From positions 134,113 through 198,112 of the forward strand of contig CAVXNH010000052.1 in the NCBI GenBank assembly GCA_963762885.1: a DNA stretch of 64,000 nt, given 5' to 3'. Numbering within the stretch: position 1 is the first letter of the stretch; every line of letters begins with the position of its first letter. The notes beneath the pieces are model-generated. The model was not told where the DNA came from. It did not search any database and saw only the letters and a program-made list of their open reading frames with translations. This document shows, piece after piece, positions 1 to 9,030 of the stretch. Both the position numbers and the translations under genes were made by a program. The DNA comes from JASHVB01 sp963762885. Its GTDB lineage: Bacteria > Pseudomonadota > Alphaproteobacteria > Acetobacterales > Acetobacteraceae.

Positions 1-948
1 GTCCTTCAGGCCCAGGCTTTCGGCGATATCCGGCGTCACCTGCTGGATGCGCACGCCCAGCCAGCCGCGCCGCGGATGGCCGAAGTCGCGCAACTGCGCG
101 ACCACGTTCTTCACCATGTTGGACGGGATCGAGAACCCGATGCCGATCGATCCGCCCGACGGCGAGTAGATCGCGGTGTTCATGCCGATCACCTGCGCCG
201 TCCATGTCGAACAGCGGACCGCCGGAATTGCCGCGGTTGATCGCCGCGTCGGTCTGGATGAAGTCGTCGTACGGCCCCTGGTGGATGTTGCGGCCGCGCG
301 CCGACACGATGCCCGCGGTGACGTGCCGCCCAGGCCGAACGGGTTGCCGATCGCCAGCACCCAGTCGCCGACCCGCGCCGCATCGGAATCGCCGAACTGC
401 ACCGCCGGCAGCGGCTTGTCCGGCTTCACCCTCAGCAGCGCGATGTCGCCGTGTTTCGTCGCGGCCGACCACGGTGGCCTTCAGCGTCGTGTTGTCCTGC
501 AACGTCACGTTGATCTCGTCGGCGCCATCGATGACGTGGTTGTTGGTCACGATCAGTCCGGACGGATCGATGATGAAGCCGGAACCCGAGGCTTTGCATC
601 CGGCGCTCCGGCGCCGGCTGGTCGCCGCCCTGACCGCCCTGCCCGCCCGGGATGGTTGCGGTTCAGGAAGTCCTTGAAGAATTGCTCGAACGGCGAGCCG
701 GGAGGGAACAGCGGCATGTCCGGCCCGGCGCCGGGTCCGCCGGGGCCGCCGTTATGCGCGGTCACGAGCTGGCTGGACGAAACGTTCACCACCGCCGGCA
801 GCAGCTTGGCCGCGAGGTCGGCGAAACTGTCGGGCGCGCCGCGGGCATAGGCCGGAGCGAGCGGCAGCCCCGACCGCGAGCGGCACGGCGAACAGCGTGG
901 AAACGCCGAGCAGGGCGGCGCGGGCGGTGGCGGAGCGGAAAGGCGCAT
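1..948 (-). CDS. degP: DegP/HtrA-type periplasmic serine protease (partial, frameshifted)
   Basis: Reading the minus strand from the ATG at 948 gives a secretory signal region, then the trypsin-like core of a Do/HtrA protease. The His segment NNHVIDG lies near 535-555, the Asp segment GDIALL near 440-455, and the Ser segment GNSGGPLF near 210-235, so the full catalytic triad can be read. The gene runs off the left edge, so the PDZ domains are mostly missing. The frame changes several times: twice in the signal peptide, then near 650, 455, 325 and 200. The encoded residues remain family-like across each break, which points to base-call indels rather than decay. HtrA proteases degrade or refold damaged envelope proteins. 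The position behind hflK-hflC matches a common alphaproteobacterial arrangement and suggests a shared envelope quality-control operon. Confidence 0.82.
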
Positions 949-1055
949 GGTCAGGATTCCTGGCGGACTGGCGGCATATGGCCCGGCGAATTGCCTCACG
1001 GCAATGCAGCGGACGGCAATGCGGCCGGGAGTGTATGCGCAGCACGGCGTCCGGG

Positions 1056-1940
1056 TCACGGGCTTGGTGGTGTCGGGGCAGCCTGGAGGTAGCGCAAATA
1101 TGCGTTGTCCGGGGTGATCACCAGCCGCGCGGCGCCGGTGTCGAACGCGTCGCGGTAGCCTTGCAGGGTGCGGTAGATGCCGAAGAACCACGGGTCCTGG
1201 CTGAACGCCTGGGCGTAGATGGCGATCGCGCCGGCCTCGCCCTCGCCGCGCAGGCGGTCGGCGGTGGCGCGAGCCTCGGCCAGCAGCACGGTGCGCTCGC
1301 GTTCGGCGTCGGCGCGGATTTTCGCCGAGGCCTCGGCGCCTTCCGCGCGGGCCTGGGCGGCGACGCGCTGCCGTTCCGACTGCATGCGCGCCAGGATCGC
1401 CTGGGTGTTTTCCTGCGGCAGGTCGGCGCGGCGGATGCGCACGTCCTCGATCGAGACGCCGAAGCCGGGCATCTCGGCGTTCACCTGGTCGCGGATCGTC
1501 GCCATGATCCGCTCGCGCTCGGCCGACAGCACATCGAGCAATTGGTTGTTCCCCAACACCCGGCGCAGGCTGGCCGTCACAATCGAATTCAGCCTGCTCT
1601 GGATGGCGAAGTCGCCGACGCCGACGGCCTGGTAGTATCGCAGCGGGTCCTTGATGCGGTACACCACGAAACTATCGACGATCAGCCGGCGCTGGTCGCC
1701 CAGGATGACATCGTCGCCCGGGGCGAGAATTCCACGGTCAGCAACCGCTTGTCGAACGGAATGACCGTCTGCACGAAGGGCGTCTTCACGTGCAGGCCGG
1801 GCTGGGTGATGACCCGCACCGGGTCGCCGAACTGGGTGATCAGCACTTGCTGGGTCTGGTCGACGGTGAACAGGCTGGCGTCGAGTGCGATGAGCAGCCA
1901 CCACCAGCAGCGCAATCAGCGCAATGGCGAAGCGGCTCAT
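1056..1940 (-). CDS. hflC: HflC, regulator of FtsH protease (two apparent frameshifts)
   Basis: This is a SPFH/prohibitin-domain membrane protein of about 294 residues that forms the HflKC complex, which encloses and modulates the FtsH protease in the inner membrane. The N-terminal hydrophobic segment MSRFAIALIALLVV is in one frame. The next stretch, with DQTQQVLITQFGDPV and TPFVQTVIPFDKR, is in another, and the remainder (GDQRRLIVDSFVVYRI to the stop) returns to the first. The indels lie near 1893 and 1725 and compensate each other. The coiled region rich in Glu/Arg/Ala (ARAEGAEASAKIRADAER) typical of the family is intact. The start ATG at 1940 directly follows hflK, so the two genes are probably cotranscribed and translationally coupled. 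Confidence 0.9.
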   Translation of the reverse strand: MSRFAIALIALLVVAAHRTRRQPVHRRPDPASADHPVRRPGAGHHPARPAREDALRADGHSVRQAVADRGILAPGDDVILGDQRRLIVDSFVVYRIKDPLRYYQAVGVGDFAIQSRLNSIVTASLRRVLGNNQLLDVLSAERERIMATIRDQVNAEMPGFGVSIEDVRIRRADLPQENTQAILARMQSERQRVAAQARAEGAEASAKIRADAERERTVLLAEARATADRLRGEGEAGAIAIYAQAFSQDPWFFGIYRTLQGYRDAFDTGAARLVITPDNAYLRYLQAAPTPPSP

Positions 1941-3215
1941 CGGGAGCGGGCCCTGTGACAGACCGGGCGCGGCGGCGGTGGAGGGCGGTGGCGGTGGCGC
2001 CGCGCGGCCTGCCGGGCGGCGGCAGGTTCAGCGGCAGGAACGGCACCAGGCCCTTCAGCTTATCGTCCACCACCAGCGGCTGCGAGTGCGTCAGGATGTC
2101 CTGCATGGTGTCCAGGTACATGCGCTGCAGGGTAACGTCCTTGGCAGCCTGGTAGGCCTTCAGCACGGCGTCAAACTGCTGCGCCTGGCCGGTGGACTGT
2201 GCCACGGCAGCCTGCTTCGCGCCCTGGCCCTCGAACACGATGCGGGCGGCGTCGCCGCGGGCGCGCGGGACGATGTCGTTGGCGTAGGCCTGGGCCTCGT
2301 TGCGCAAGCGCTCGGCGTCGGTGTTGGCGCGCTGCACGTCGACGAAGCTCTCGACCACCGCGCGGGCGGATTGACGCCCTGGAGCGTCACCTGGGTGATC
2401 TCGATGCCGGCACCGTAGCGGTCGAGGATCTGCTGGGTCTGTGTATGCACGTCGGACTCGATCTGCGGACGGCCCGTGTTCAGCGCGGGCTGGATCGGCG
2501 TGCGGCCGATCACCTCGCGGATCGAGCTTTCCGCCACCGCCTTGACCAGGTTGTCCGGGTCGCGAACGTTGAACAGGTAGTCCTGCGCGTTGTTGATCTT
2601 CCAGAACACCGTGAGATTGATATCGATGATGTTTTCGTCGCCGGTCAGCATCAGGCTCTCGGACGGCACGTCGCGGCCGCCGGACTCGCCGCCGGTAACC
2701 TCGGTCTGCGGGCCGCCGGACCGGTAGCCGATCTCGGTGCGGTTGATGCGGGTGACCGCCGGCGTCAGTACGTGCTCGATCGGCCAGGGCAGGTGCCAGT
2801 GCAGACCGGGCTCGGTGCGATAGCTATAGGCGCCAAAGCGCATGACGACGCCGAGCTGGTCGGGCTCGACGCGATAGAAGCTGCTGCCGAGCCACAGCAC
2901 GATGACGGCCAGAAGGAGCAGGAGCAGCGGGCGGCCACCGGTGAAGCGCATGCGCGGGCCGCCGCCACCGCCGAGGAAGCGGCGGATCGCGGCTTGCAGG
3001 CTGGCGATCAGCACATCGATGTCGGGTATCGGGCCGGGTCCGCCGGGGCGTCCTCCACCGGGACCGCCCGGGCGTGGGCCGCCTGGCCCCCCGCCGCCAC
3101 CCCAAGGACCACCCCCGCCCGGAGGCGGACGGCCGGAACCATTGCCTGAACCACCCGGGGGGAAGCCCCAGGGACCCTGGCCGCTATGGACGACGGTCGG
3201 GCCGCCGTTATTCAT
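1937..3215 (-). CDS. hflK: HflK, FtsH protease modulator (frameshifted)
   Basis: HflK is the partner of HflC in the FtsH-modulating membrane complex. The start chosen is the ATG at 3215 (MNNGGPTVVHSG), because the upstream open frame has no family features. The order is a Gly/Pro-rich cytoplasmic N-terminus of about 70 residues, one transmembrane helix (LLLLLLAVIVLWLG), then the SPFH domain with YRVEPDQLGVVMRFG and the HWHLPWPIE segment. A one-base loss near 2362 splits VNPPAR from VVESFVDVQRAN. The last residues are uncertain, because a second indel near 2010 is probably needed for the frame to close; one candidate stop overlaps the hflC start as ATGA. The end coordinate is therefore an estimate. 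Confidence 0.88.
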
Positions 3216-3396
3216 GGAAACGATCTGGTACGCTCCGCGTGTGACCGCGCGCCCGAAACGGACGTTGGCGGAACCTGCGTCGTGCGCCATATCGAGCTGG
3301 CACCGGCGTCTCGGCGGGCTGCTTATCGGCTTACCGGGGCGTGTTTGCAACACATCTCGGTCGGGATTGGCCCGGCCTAAGCAATAGGATTGCGCC

Positions 3397-4542
3397 ATGG
3401 CCGCCCCAGAAGACGCTTTGCGCGAGGCACTGCGCGCGATCAAGGACCCCGAAACCGGCGCGGACATCATCAGCGCCAGCCTGGTCGAGGGCATCGAGCA
3501 CCGCGCCGGCCTAGTGCAGGTGTCCCTGCTCACCGACCGGGCGCATGCCGCGGCGATGGAACCGGTGCGGCGGGAGGTGGAGGCGCTGTTGCGGCGTCAG
3601 CCCGGCGTCACCAACGCCACCGCGGTTCTGACGGCGCACAAGGCGCCGTCGCCGGCGGCTGCTCCCGCGGGACGGCCGGCGCAGGGCGGCGGCCACGCGG
3701 GTCACGGTCACGGCCAGGCCGGCGGGCAGAAGCCGGCGCTGCTGCTGCCGGACGTGAAGGCGATCGTCGCCGTGGCGTCCGGCAAGGGCGGGGTGGGAAA
3801 GTCCACCGTGGCAGTGAACCTCGCCGTGGCGCTGGCGCAGCAGGGGCATCGCGTCGGGTTGCTCGACGCCGACATCTACGGACCCAGTCTCCCCCGCATG
3901 CTGGGGTTGAATCGCAAGCCGGAGGTGCGGGGGGACAAGATGATCCCGCTGCAGGCCTGGGGCCTGTCCTGCATGTCGATCGGGTTCCTGGTCGAGGAGG
4001 AGACCCCGATGATCTGGCGCGGCCCGATGGTGATGGGGGCGCTGGAGCAAATGATGGGGCAGGTGACGTGGGGACCGCTGGACGTGATGGTGGTGGACAT
4101 GCCGCCCGGCACCGGCGACGCGCAACTGACCATGGCACAACGGGTGGCGCTGACCGGTGCGGTGATCGTCTCCACCCCGCAAGACATCGCGCTGATAGAC
4201 GCTCGCCGCGGGGTGAGGATGTTCGAGCGGGTGCAGGTGCCGGTGCTGGGGCTGGTGGAGAATATGAGCTTCTTCGCCTGCCCGCATTGCGGGGGGCGGA
4301 CCGATTTGTTCGGGCATGGTGGGGCGAAGCTGGAGGCGTCGCGGTTGGGCACGGCGTTCCTCGGCGAGGTGCCGCTGCTGCTGGACATCCGCACGGCGTC
4401 GGACGCCGGCACCCCGATCGTCGCGGCGGCGCCGGACAGCGAGGCGGCGAAGGCGTTCGGTGCTGTGGCGAGCGCGGTGTGGGCGAAGGTTTCGGGGGCG
4501 GGGGCGGCGCGCAGCAGCGGTCCGCGGATCGTGGTGGAGTAG
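3397..4542 (+). CDS. mrp: Mrp/ApbC-family iron-sulfur carrier ATPase
   Basis: This is a 381-residue P-loop ATPase of the Mrp/NBP35 group, which binds and delivers iron-sulfur clusters in the cytoplasm. Residues 1-80 are the MIP18-like (DUF59) domain that often precedes Mrp in bacteria. A linker at about 90-112 is rich in Gly and His (HAGHGHGQAGG). The deviant Walker A motif SGKGGVGKST is at about 128-137, the DADIYGPS switch segment near 158-164, and the VVDMPPGTGD segment near 232-241. The cluster-binding CPHC pair is C295 and C298. The frame is intact. It is divergent from hflK and separated from it by about 180 bases, which must hold promoters for both directions. A deleted second copy of its 3' part lies at 6045-6296. 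Confidence 0.95.
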   Translation: MAAPEDALREALRAIKDPETGADIISASLVEGIEHRAGLVQVSLLTDRAHAAAMEPVRREVEALLRRQPGVTNATAVLTAHKAPSPAAAPAGRPAQGGGHAGHGHGQAGGQKPALLLPDVKAIVAVASGKGGVGKSTVAVNLAVALAQQGHRVGLLDADIYGPSLPRMLGLNRKPEVRGDKMIPLQAWGLSCMSIGFLVEEETPMIWRGPMVMGALEQMMGQVTWGPLDVMVVDMPPGTGDAQLTMAQRVALTGAVIVSTPQDIALIDARRGVRMFERVQVPVLGLVENMSFFACPHCGGRTDLFGHGGAKLEASRLGTAFLGEVPLLLDIRTASDAGTPIVAAAPDSEAAKAFGAVASAVWAKVSGAGAARSSGPRIVVE

Positions 4543-4611
4543 GGGAGGCCAAACGCGCTAACGGAGAGGAGCAGGTCAATTATTGCAGAAGACCATGCTG
4601 TACGCAGTTGT

Positions 4612-5394
4612 TCACGCTGCCAGATCGCTACCGGCGGCGTCTCTTTGAGACCAAACGATTGAGGAGATTCCGTAGGCCGCGAAGGCATCGGTAACAGTCG
4701 TAGAAACGACTCTATCGTTGTCATTGATAATAGCATAGGCCGCGGCGTTTTTCGGGCGTGTTGGTTGCGTGTCAAGCCAAGCGAATGCGTAGCTCTGAGC
4801 GCTGTCTCTGTTTGGATTGCCTACAGCCTTGACCAGACGTTCCGGCCTTGAAGAAGATTTTGGGATGGCAAAGTCGAACACGTGGTCGAAACCGGAAAGT
4901 CCAGGAATCTTGACACGCGGCAGGTACCGGACACCGTTCAAATCGAGCCACGCGGCGACATCCTCGAGGAAGAGACTTTTTAGCATTGGAGACGCAAGGT
5001 AAAACAGATCGTTGACCGCCAGTACGGCCTGGACGAGATTGTGCTTACGGGCGGCAAAATTCTCGGGTGTGGCGTGGACCTGAAGTGCCCCTTCTACCAA
5101 TTTTATGCCGAAGCCGTTCAGCGTAGTCTGCAACAATTCCTTGCGTTTTGGCGTGTCGAGACCACAACCGGAGATTTCCAGGTCATTGAGAGTGTAGGCA
5201 TCGTCGGTCAGCAAGAAGCCTCCCTCCTCTCGCCGAGCATAAATCTGGATACAATCATTGTGACGGTCAAGGAACGGCGTGGTTATCTCGGTCCATTGCC
5301 GCATTTGTTTCAGAATCGTCCGATCTCGCAACCAAGAGTGATAGCGCTCGACCAAATCGCCGATTGTCTCGGAATTTGCCGCAGCGACGCTCAA
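4612..5394 (-). CDS. DUF1828/DUF1829 domain protein
   Basis: This is a 260-residue protein matching the two-domain DUF1828 (N-terminal) plus DUF1829 (C-terminal) family. Recognisable segments are WTEITTPFLDRHNDCIQIY and LLTDDAYTLNDLEISGC near residues 35-75, then NLVQAVLAVNDLFYL and FLEDVAAWLD in the middle, and FDFAIPKS and FAWLDTQPTRP later. No biochemical function is established. The start is TTG at 5394, overlapping the stop of the upstream DUF6978 gene in a TTGA arrangement, so the two are translationally coupled. The pair sits between mrp and a partial mrp copy, next to mazEF, in a patch that looks acquired. A nuclease-like or toxin/antitoxin-like role is only a guess from context. Confidence 0.85.
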   Translation of the reverse strand: MSVAAANSETIGDLVERYHSWLRDRTILKQMRQWTEITTPFLDRHNDCIQIYARREEGGFLLTDDAYTLNDLEISGCGLDTPKRKELLQTTLNGFGIKLVEGALQVHATPENFAARKHNLVQAVLAVNDLFYLASPMLKSLFLEDVAAWLDLNGVRYLPRVKIPGLSGFDHVFDFAIPKSSSRPERLVKAVGNPNRDSAQSYAFAWLDTQPTRPKNAAAYAIINDNDRVVSTTVTDAFAAYGISSIVWSQRDAAGSDLAA

Positions 5395-5831
5395 GGAAGC
5401 AGCTCCCGTTCGATCTCCGGCAGTTCGACAACATTGCAGAACCGTAGGAAGTCAAACAAAGTTTGCCATATATCAGAGACATTAGGAAGCCTCTCCGCAG
5501 GGACCGGAAACGCCCATTTATCCGCAAACCCCTCTCGGTACAGATGGAGGTGAGGAGAGCCAATTTCCTCATCATCGGGATTGCGATGGGGCGGGCCGTA
5601 GTCAAGGCGAGCCAGGATTGCCGTTTGTCGTGCCCGGGTCTGGTAGGTGCGGCGTTCAAGGCTGATGCCACCTCGGGCAATGTCAAACAGAAACGATTCG
5701 CGACCCGCAAGATCCTCGAGCGGCACGATTAGCTTCCCTCGATGTGGTGGGATGCGATAGGTGACCAACTTTTTACGGCGCTTGGCCATAGCCAGCAGGG
5801 CATCCGCTTCGGTCTGCGTCAGGTCAATCAC
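5391..5831 (-). CDS. DUF6978 family protein
   Basis: This 146-residue protein is the upstream member of a two-gene unit with the DUF1829 protein. Recognisable conserved segments are ARLDYGPPHRNPD, PHLHLYREGFADKWAFPV and WQTLFDFLRFCNV. The histidine-rich centre (HRNPD, PHLHL) could be a metal or catalytic site, but this is inference. The start appears to be GTG at 5831, reading VIDLTQTEADALL. I recall this family next to DUF1828/DUF1829 proteins in accessory regions of other bacteria, which supports a conserved two-component module. The function is unknown. Confidence 0.8.
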   Translation of the reverse strand: MIDLTQTEADALLAMAKRRKKLVTYRIPPHRGKLIVPLEDLAGRESFLFDIARGGISLERRTYQTRARQTAILARLDYGPPHRNPDDEEIGSPHLHLYREGFADKWAFPVPAERLPNVSDIWQTLFDFLRFCNVVELPEIERELLP

Positions 5832-6044
5832 GCCTGCATTCCTGTGTCATAGGCTGCGGCATGGCGCGCCGCGACGCGATTCGTAAGGACGATCATGGGG
5901 TCGGATGAAGCCAAGGCGGAGGCGGCCAACCCGGACATGGTAGACAGATTATGGTGTCGTGTCGCAAGACCCGTCTATGGGAGCCAGCTTCGGCGCGCTG
6001 CCCGGGTCCATGTGATTGTCCGTCGTGCCGTTGGGTCGCGCACG

Positions 6045-6296
6045 GATGATCTGGCGCGGCCCGATGGTGATGGGCGGGGTGAAGCTGGAAGCGGAGAGGT
6101 TGGGCACCACGTTCCTCGGCGAGGTGCCGCTGTTGCTGGACATCCGCACGGCGTCGGACGCCGGCACCCCAATCGTCGCGGCGGCGGCAGATGGTGAGGC
6201 CGCAAAGGCGTTCGGCGCGGTGGCGAGCGCGGCGTGGGCGAATGTTTCGGGGGCGGGGTGCTTCGGACGAGCGGGCCTCGGATCGTGATGGAGTAG
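6045..6296 (+). pseudogene. Deleted partial duplicate of mrp
   Basis: The DNA from 6045 repeats the mrp sequence starting at its MIWRGPMVMG codons, then jumps in frame to the KLEA(S/E)RLGT codons and follows mrp to its TAG stop. About 95 internal codons are missing, including the CPHC cluster-binding motif. Identity to the 3' end of mrp (4320-4542) is high, roughly nine bases in ten by eye. No Walker A region is present, so this cannot be a working ATPase. It is a remnant left by duplication, or by insertion of the DUF6978-DUF1829 segment with partial target duplication. Confidence 0.85.
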
Positions 6297-6321
6297 AGAA
6301 TTGCCAGGCGGGTACTTGTCG

Positions 6322-6338
6322 TTATAACTATGTTGTAA
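6322..6338. promoter_or_regulatory. Imperfect palindrome, possible MazE operator
   Basis: TTATAAC, a 3-base spacer TAT, and GTTGTAA form an inverted repeat with one mismatch in an AT-rich stretch 50 bases before mazE. AbrB-type antitoxins bind such palindromes to repress their own operon. The site is in the only strongly AT-rich part of this region. The assignment is inference from position and symmetry. Confidence 0.4.
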
Positions 6339-6387
6339 TTCACTTTGAAGCTCGCATAAATATATTCTTGGTCCAGGGGAGCGCGTC

Positions 6388-6642
6388 ATGCATACAGCGG
6401 TTCGCAAGCTCGGCAATTCGGCCGGGGTGATCATTCCTAAATCGGTCCTGGCGGAACTCGGCCTGTCCGCGGGTGACGCGGTGGACCTTCGGCTGGAGGA
6501 TGGCCGCCTGATTCTTGCTCCCGTCCGGCGTTCCAACCGTGCAGGCTGGGCCGAGGCGTCTCGCGCCATCGCCCAAGGCGGCGATGACTCTCTGGCGTGG
6601 CCGGAATTTGGCAATGCCGGCGATGCCGACCTGGCGTGGTGA
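6388..6642 (+). CDS. mazE: MazE-like AbrB-fold antitoxin
   Basis: This 84-residue protein has the SpoVT/AbrB swapped-hairpin domain at residues 1-47, with the hallmark KLGNSAGVIIPKSVLAELGL. The C-terminal tail is acidic and Trp-containing, as expected for the part that blocks the toxin. It should neutralise the downstream MazF and repress the operon. Its stop overlaps the GTG start of the toxin, and an AT-rich palindrome lies about 50 bases upstream. Confidence 0.92.
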   Translation: MHTAVRKLGNSAGVIIPKSVLAELGLSAGDAVDLRLEDGRLILAPVRRSNRAGWAEASRAIAQGGDDSLAWPEFGNAGDADLAW

Positions 6643-6974
6643 CCCGGCCGGACGCGGTTTCTCGCGGCGAGGTGTGGTTGGCTGCTCTCGATCCGACCGT
6701 CGGCAGCGGGATTCTGAAAACCCGGCCCTGCGTCATCATCTCTCCGACGGAGATGCATGACTACCTGCGCACGGTCACGGTCGCGCCAATGACGACCGGC
6801 AGCCGTCCCGCGCCCTACCGTATTCCTATCCACTTCCAGGCCAAGCGAGGCCTGATTCTGCTCGATCAGCTTCGCACGCTCGACAAGCAGCGATTGGTGC
6901 GTCGTCTCGGGAACGTCAGCGCCAGGACGCTGACTGTTACGCTGGCCGCGTTGCGCGAGATGTTCGAGGAATAG
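6639..6974 (+). CDS. mazF: MazF-family endoribonuclease toxin
   Basis: This 111-residue PemK/MazF toxin begins at GTG 6639, which overlaps the antitoxin stop as GTGA; this start is preferred to the open frame upstream because it gives a normal MazF N-terminus. Conserved features are SRGEVWLAALDPTVGSG, TRPCVIISP, TVAPMTTGSRP and the QLRTLDKQRL segment. Family members cleave mRNA at short motifs and stop growth until the antitoxin is renewed. All family segments are present and in frame, so it is likely active. Confidence 0.93.
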   Translation: MTRPDAVSRGEVWLAALDPTVGSGILKTRPCVIISPTEMHDYLRTVTVAPMTTGSRPAPYRIPIHFQAKRGLILLDQLRTLDKQRLVRRLGNVSARTLTVTLAALREMFEE

Positions 6975-7003
6975 GGCTGATCCGCAATGGCGCCGGTGCC
7001 GCC

Positions 7004-8012
7004 TCAGCTCAACCCGCACATCGCCGCCATCCGGCGCAGGGTCGGCCGATGCTGGCCGAGGATATTGCATAGCACCGTCGTCACGCCGGCATCGCGCAGC
7101 GCTTGCAGCCGGGCTTCGATTTCTGCCGCGGATCCGTACAACGCGGCCTCGGTCCGCGCCTCCGGGCGATCGGCCCAGGCAAGAATGTGCGAACCGGACG
7201 TGACGCCAGGGGCGCGTGCTGCATCGATCATGCGCTGATGACCGATGTCGCGCCGGCGCAATGCGTCGTCCAGTTCAGCGCGCGATTCGGCGATGTAAAC
7301 ATCGCGTGCAACGGCGATCATGTTGGGGTCAGAACGTGATCCCGCGGCGTCGCGATAGATGGAGATCCGCTCTCGGAGCGTCTCTGTCGGCGTGAACTGA
7401 TCGAGCAGCAGGCGCAACCCGCGTTCCGCCGCGGATCGGATCGAGGCTTCGCGGCCGGCGCTGACCCACAGCGGCGGATGCGGCGACTGCACCGGCACCG
7501 GTTCGAGGATCACGTCGTCGAACCGCCAGAATTTGCCGTGATGCGAAAACCGCTCGCGGCTGGTCCACGCGCGCGTCATGACTGCGAGGGATTCGGCGAA
7601 CCGCTCTTCGGCCTCCGCCGCGTCCATTGCGAAACCGTGGAATTCGTTGTGGCGATAGCCGCGGCCGATCCCCAGGTCGAGTTCGCCCGCCGGACAACAC
7701 ATCGACGGTCGCCGCTTGCTCCGCCAGCAGCATGGGATTGTGCCACGCCAGCACCATGACCGCGGTGCCAAGCCGCAACCGCGTGGTGCGGGCGGCGAGG
7801 AATGACAGCATGTGCAGCGGCGCCGACACCTGACCCCAGCCGGTGAAGTGGTGCTCTGTCAAAAAGCAACCGTGATATCCAAGGGCTTCGGCTTCCAGCA
7901 GGAAGTCGAGGTAGTCGTTATAGCCGCGCGCCGGATCGGCAGCATTGGAAGTGGCGCCGCCGAACAGACCGAGACGCACCCGTGGCTCTCCTTTGCGTAA
8001 CGGCCGCGGCAA
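7004..8012 (-). CDS. LLM-class flavin-dependent oxidoreductase (one frameshift)
   Basis: This is a luciferase-like (bacterial luciferase alpha/LLM) TIM-barrel enzyme of about 335 residues using FMNH2 or F420. The N-terminal part (RVRLGLFGG, GCFLTEHHF, LRLGTAVMVLAWHNP) is in one frame, and the rest (LDLGIGRGYRHNEF to SHILAWADRPEA) is in another, with an indel near 7687. The EHHF and GRGY segments are diagnostic of the flavin-binding face. The substrate cannot be assigned. The true start may be the ATG at 8012 or an internal GTG about ten codons later. Confidence 0.83.
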
Positions 8013-8158
8013 TCGCAGTCGTCATGATGTTTTACAACGATAAACCACTGTGAACGGACTGGCGATTCACGGCGCGCGCCGCGATCCATGGGCATATTGC
8101 CGTGTCGATGCCAGCGGCGGACACTGTGCGGACTGCCAATCGCAGGGAACCCTACGCA

Positions 8159-9016
8159 ATGACACCAGAAGATCTGGCGCACGCCCTCCCGGCCGGCGGT
8201 TCAGCCAGCATCCCGTACGTCGATCCGTTCCATGCCGAGCGCCCGCTGGTGCTGGAGTGCCATCGCCCCGCGGCGCACACGCCCGACAAGCCCGTGGTCA
8301 TCGTGCAACATGGCATGAGTCGCAACGGCGACGCTTACCGCGACGCCTGGGTGCCGGTGGCGGATCGGCACGGCTTGCTGATCGTCGCGATCACCTTTCC
8401 CGGTCCGGCCTGGTTCGGTTCCGATCTCTACAACAACGGCAACGTGCTCGCGGAGGACGGCAGCGTTCGTCCGCGCGAGGCGTGGTCGTTCGTCATTCCG
8501 CGCCGTGTCTTCCGCCTGTTGCGCGCTGCCGGCATTACCACGCGCGAAACGGCCTATCTTTGGGGGCATTCGGCGGGCGGCCAGTTCGTGCATCGCCTGC
8601 TGGCGACGCAGCCGCACCACATGTTCGCGGCGGTCGGTGCCGCCAATTCCGGCTGGTACACCGAGCCGACGCTGGATCGTGCGTATCCCGAGGGGCTCGG
8701 CGGCATCGGGCTGACCCCGGACGATCTGGTGAAGCTGCTGGTGTATCCGCTGGTGATCTTTGCGGGCGACTGCGATGTCGAGACCGGCGCCGACAACCTG
8801 CCGAAACACGACGCGGCGATGCGGCAGGGGCCGCATCGGTTCGCGCGGGCGCATCACTATCTTGAACGTGGGCAGGTTGCCGCGGCAACTTTCGGCGTGC
8901 CGTGCAACTGGCGACTGGTGGTGGTGCCGGGCGTCGGCCATGACGGGATGCGCATGTCGGCGTTCGCTGCGTCGCACTGGTTCGAAGACGCGGCGCATGG
9001 CGGTTCCGGAGACTGA
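8159..9016 (+). CDS. Alpha/beta hydrolase, polyhydroxyalkanoate-depolymerase-like
   Basis: This alpha/beta-hydrolase of about 285 residues has the nucleophile elbow GHSAGG with Ser138, an oxyanion segment VQHGMSRNG near residue 50, an acidic residue in FAGDCDVET, and the C-terminal GVGHDGMR carrying the likely catalytic His. The architecture matches PHB depolymerase/feruloyl esterase-like enzymes. No clear signal peptide is present from this start, so a cytoplasmic location is likely. An alternative start lies at 8102. An AGGGAA-like ribosome site is 10-12 bases before 8159. Confidence 0.75.
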   Translation: MTPEDLAHALPAGGSASIPYVDPFHAERPLVLECHRPAAHTPDKPVVIVQHGMSRNGDAYRDAWVPVADRHGLLIVAITFPGPAWFGSDLYNNGNVLAEDGSVRPREAWSFVIPRRVFRLLRAAGITTRETAYLWGHSAGGQFVHRLLATQPHHMFAAVGAANSGWYTEPTLDRAYPEGLGGIGLTPDDLVKLLVYPLVIFAGDCDVETGADNLPKHDAAMRQGPHRFARAHHYLERGQVAAATFGVPCNWRLVVVPGVGHDGMRMSAFAASHWFEDAAHGGSGD

Positions 9017-9030
9017 ACGGACTTTTGAGC

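Noticed and set aside
1..3215. Pseudogene status of degP, hflC and hflK
   Set aside because: Indels compensate, catalytic residues are kept and there are no internal nonsense codons apart from those created by the shifts; sequence error is simpler.
3608..4579. Arg/Pro-rich minus-strand frame opposite mrp
   Set aside because: Low-complexity shadow of the mrp coding strand.
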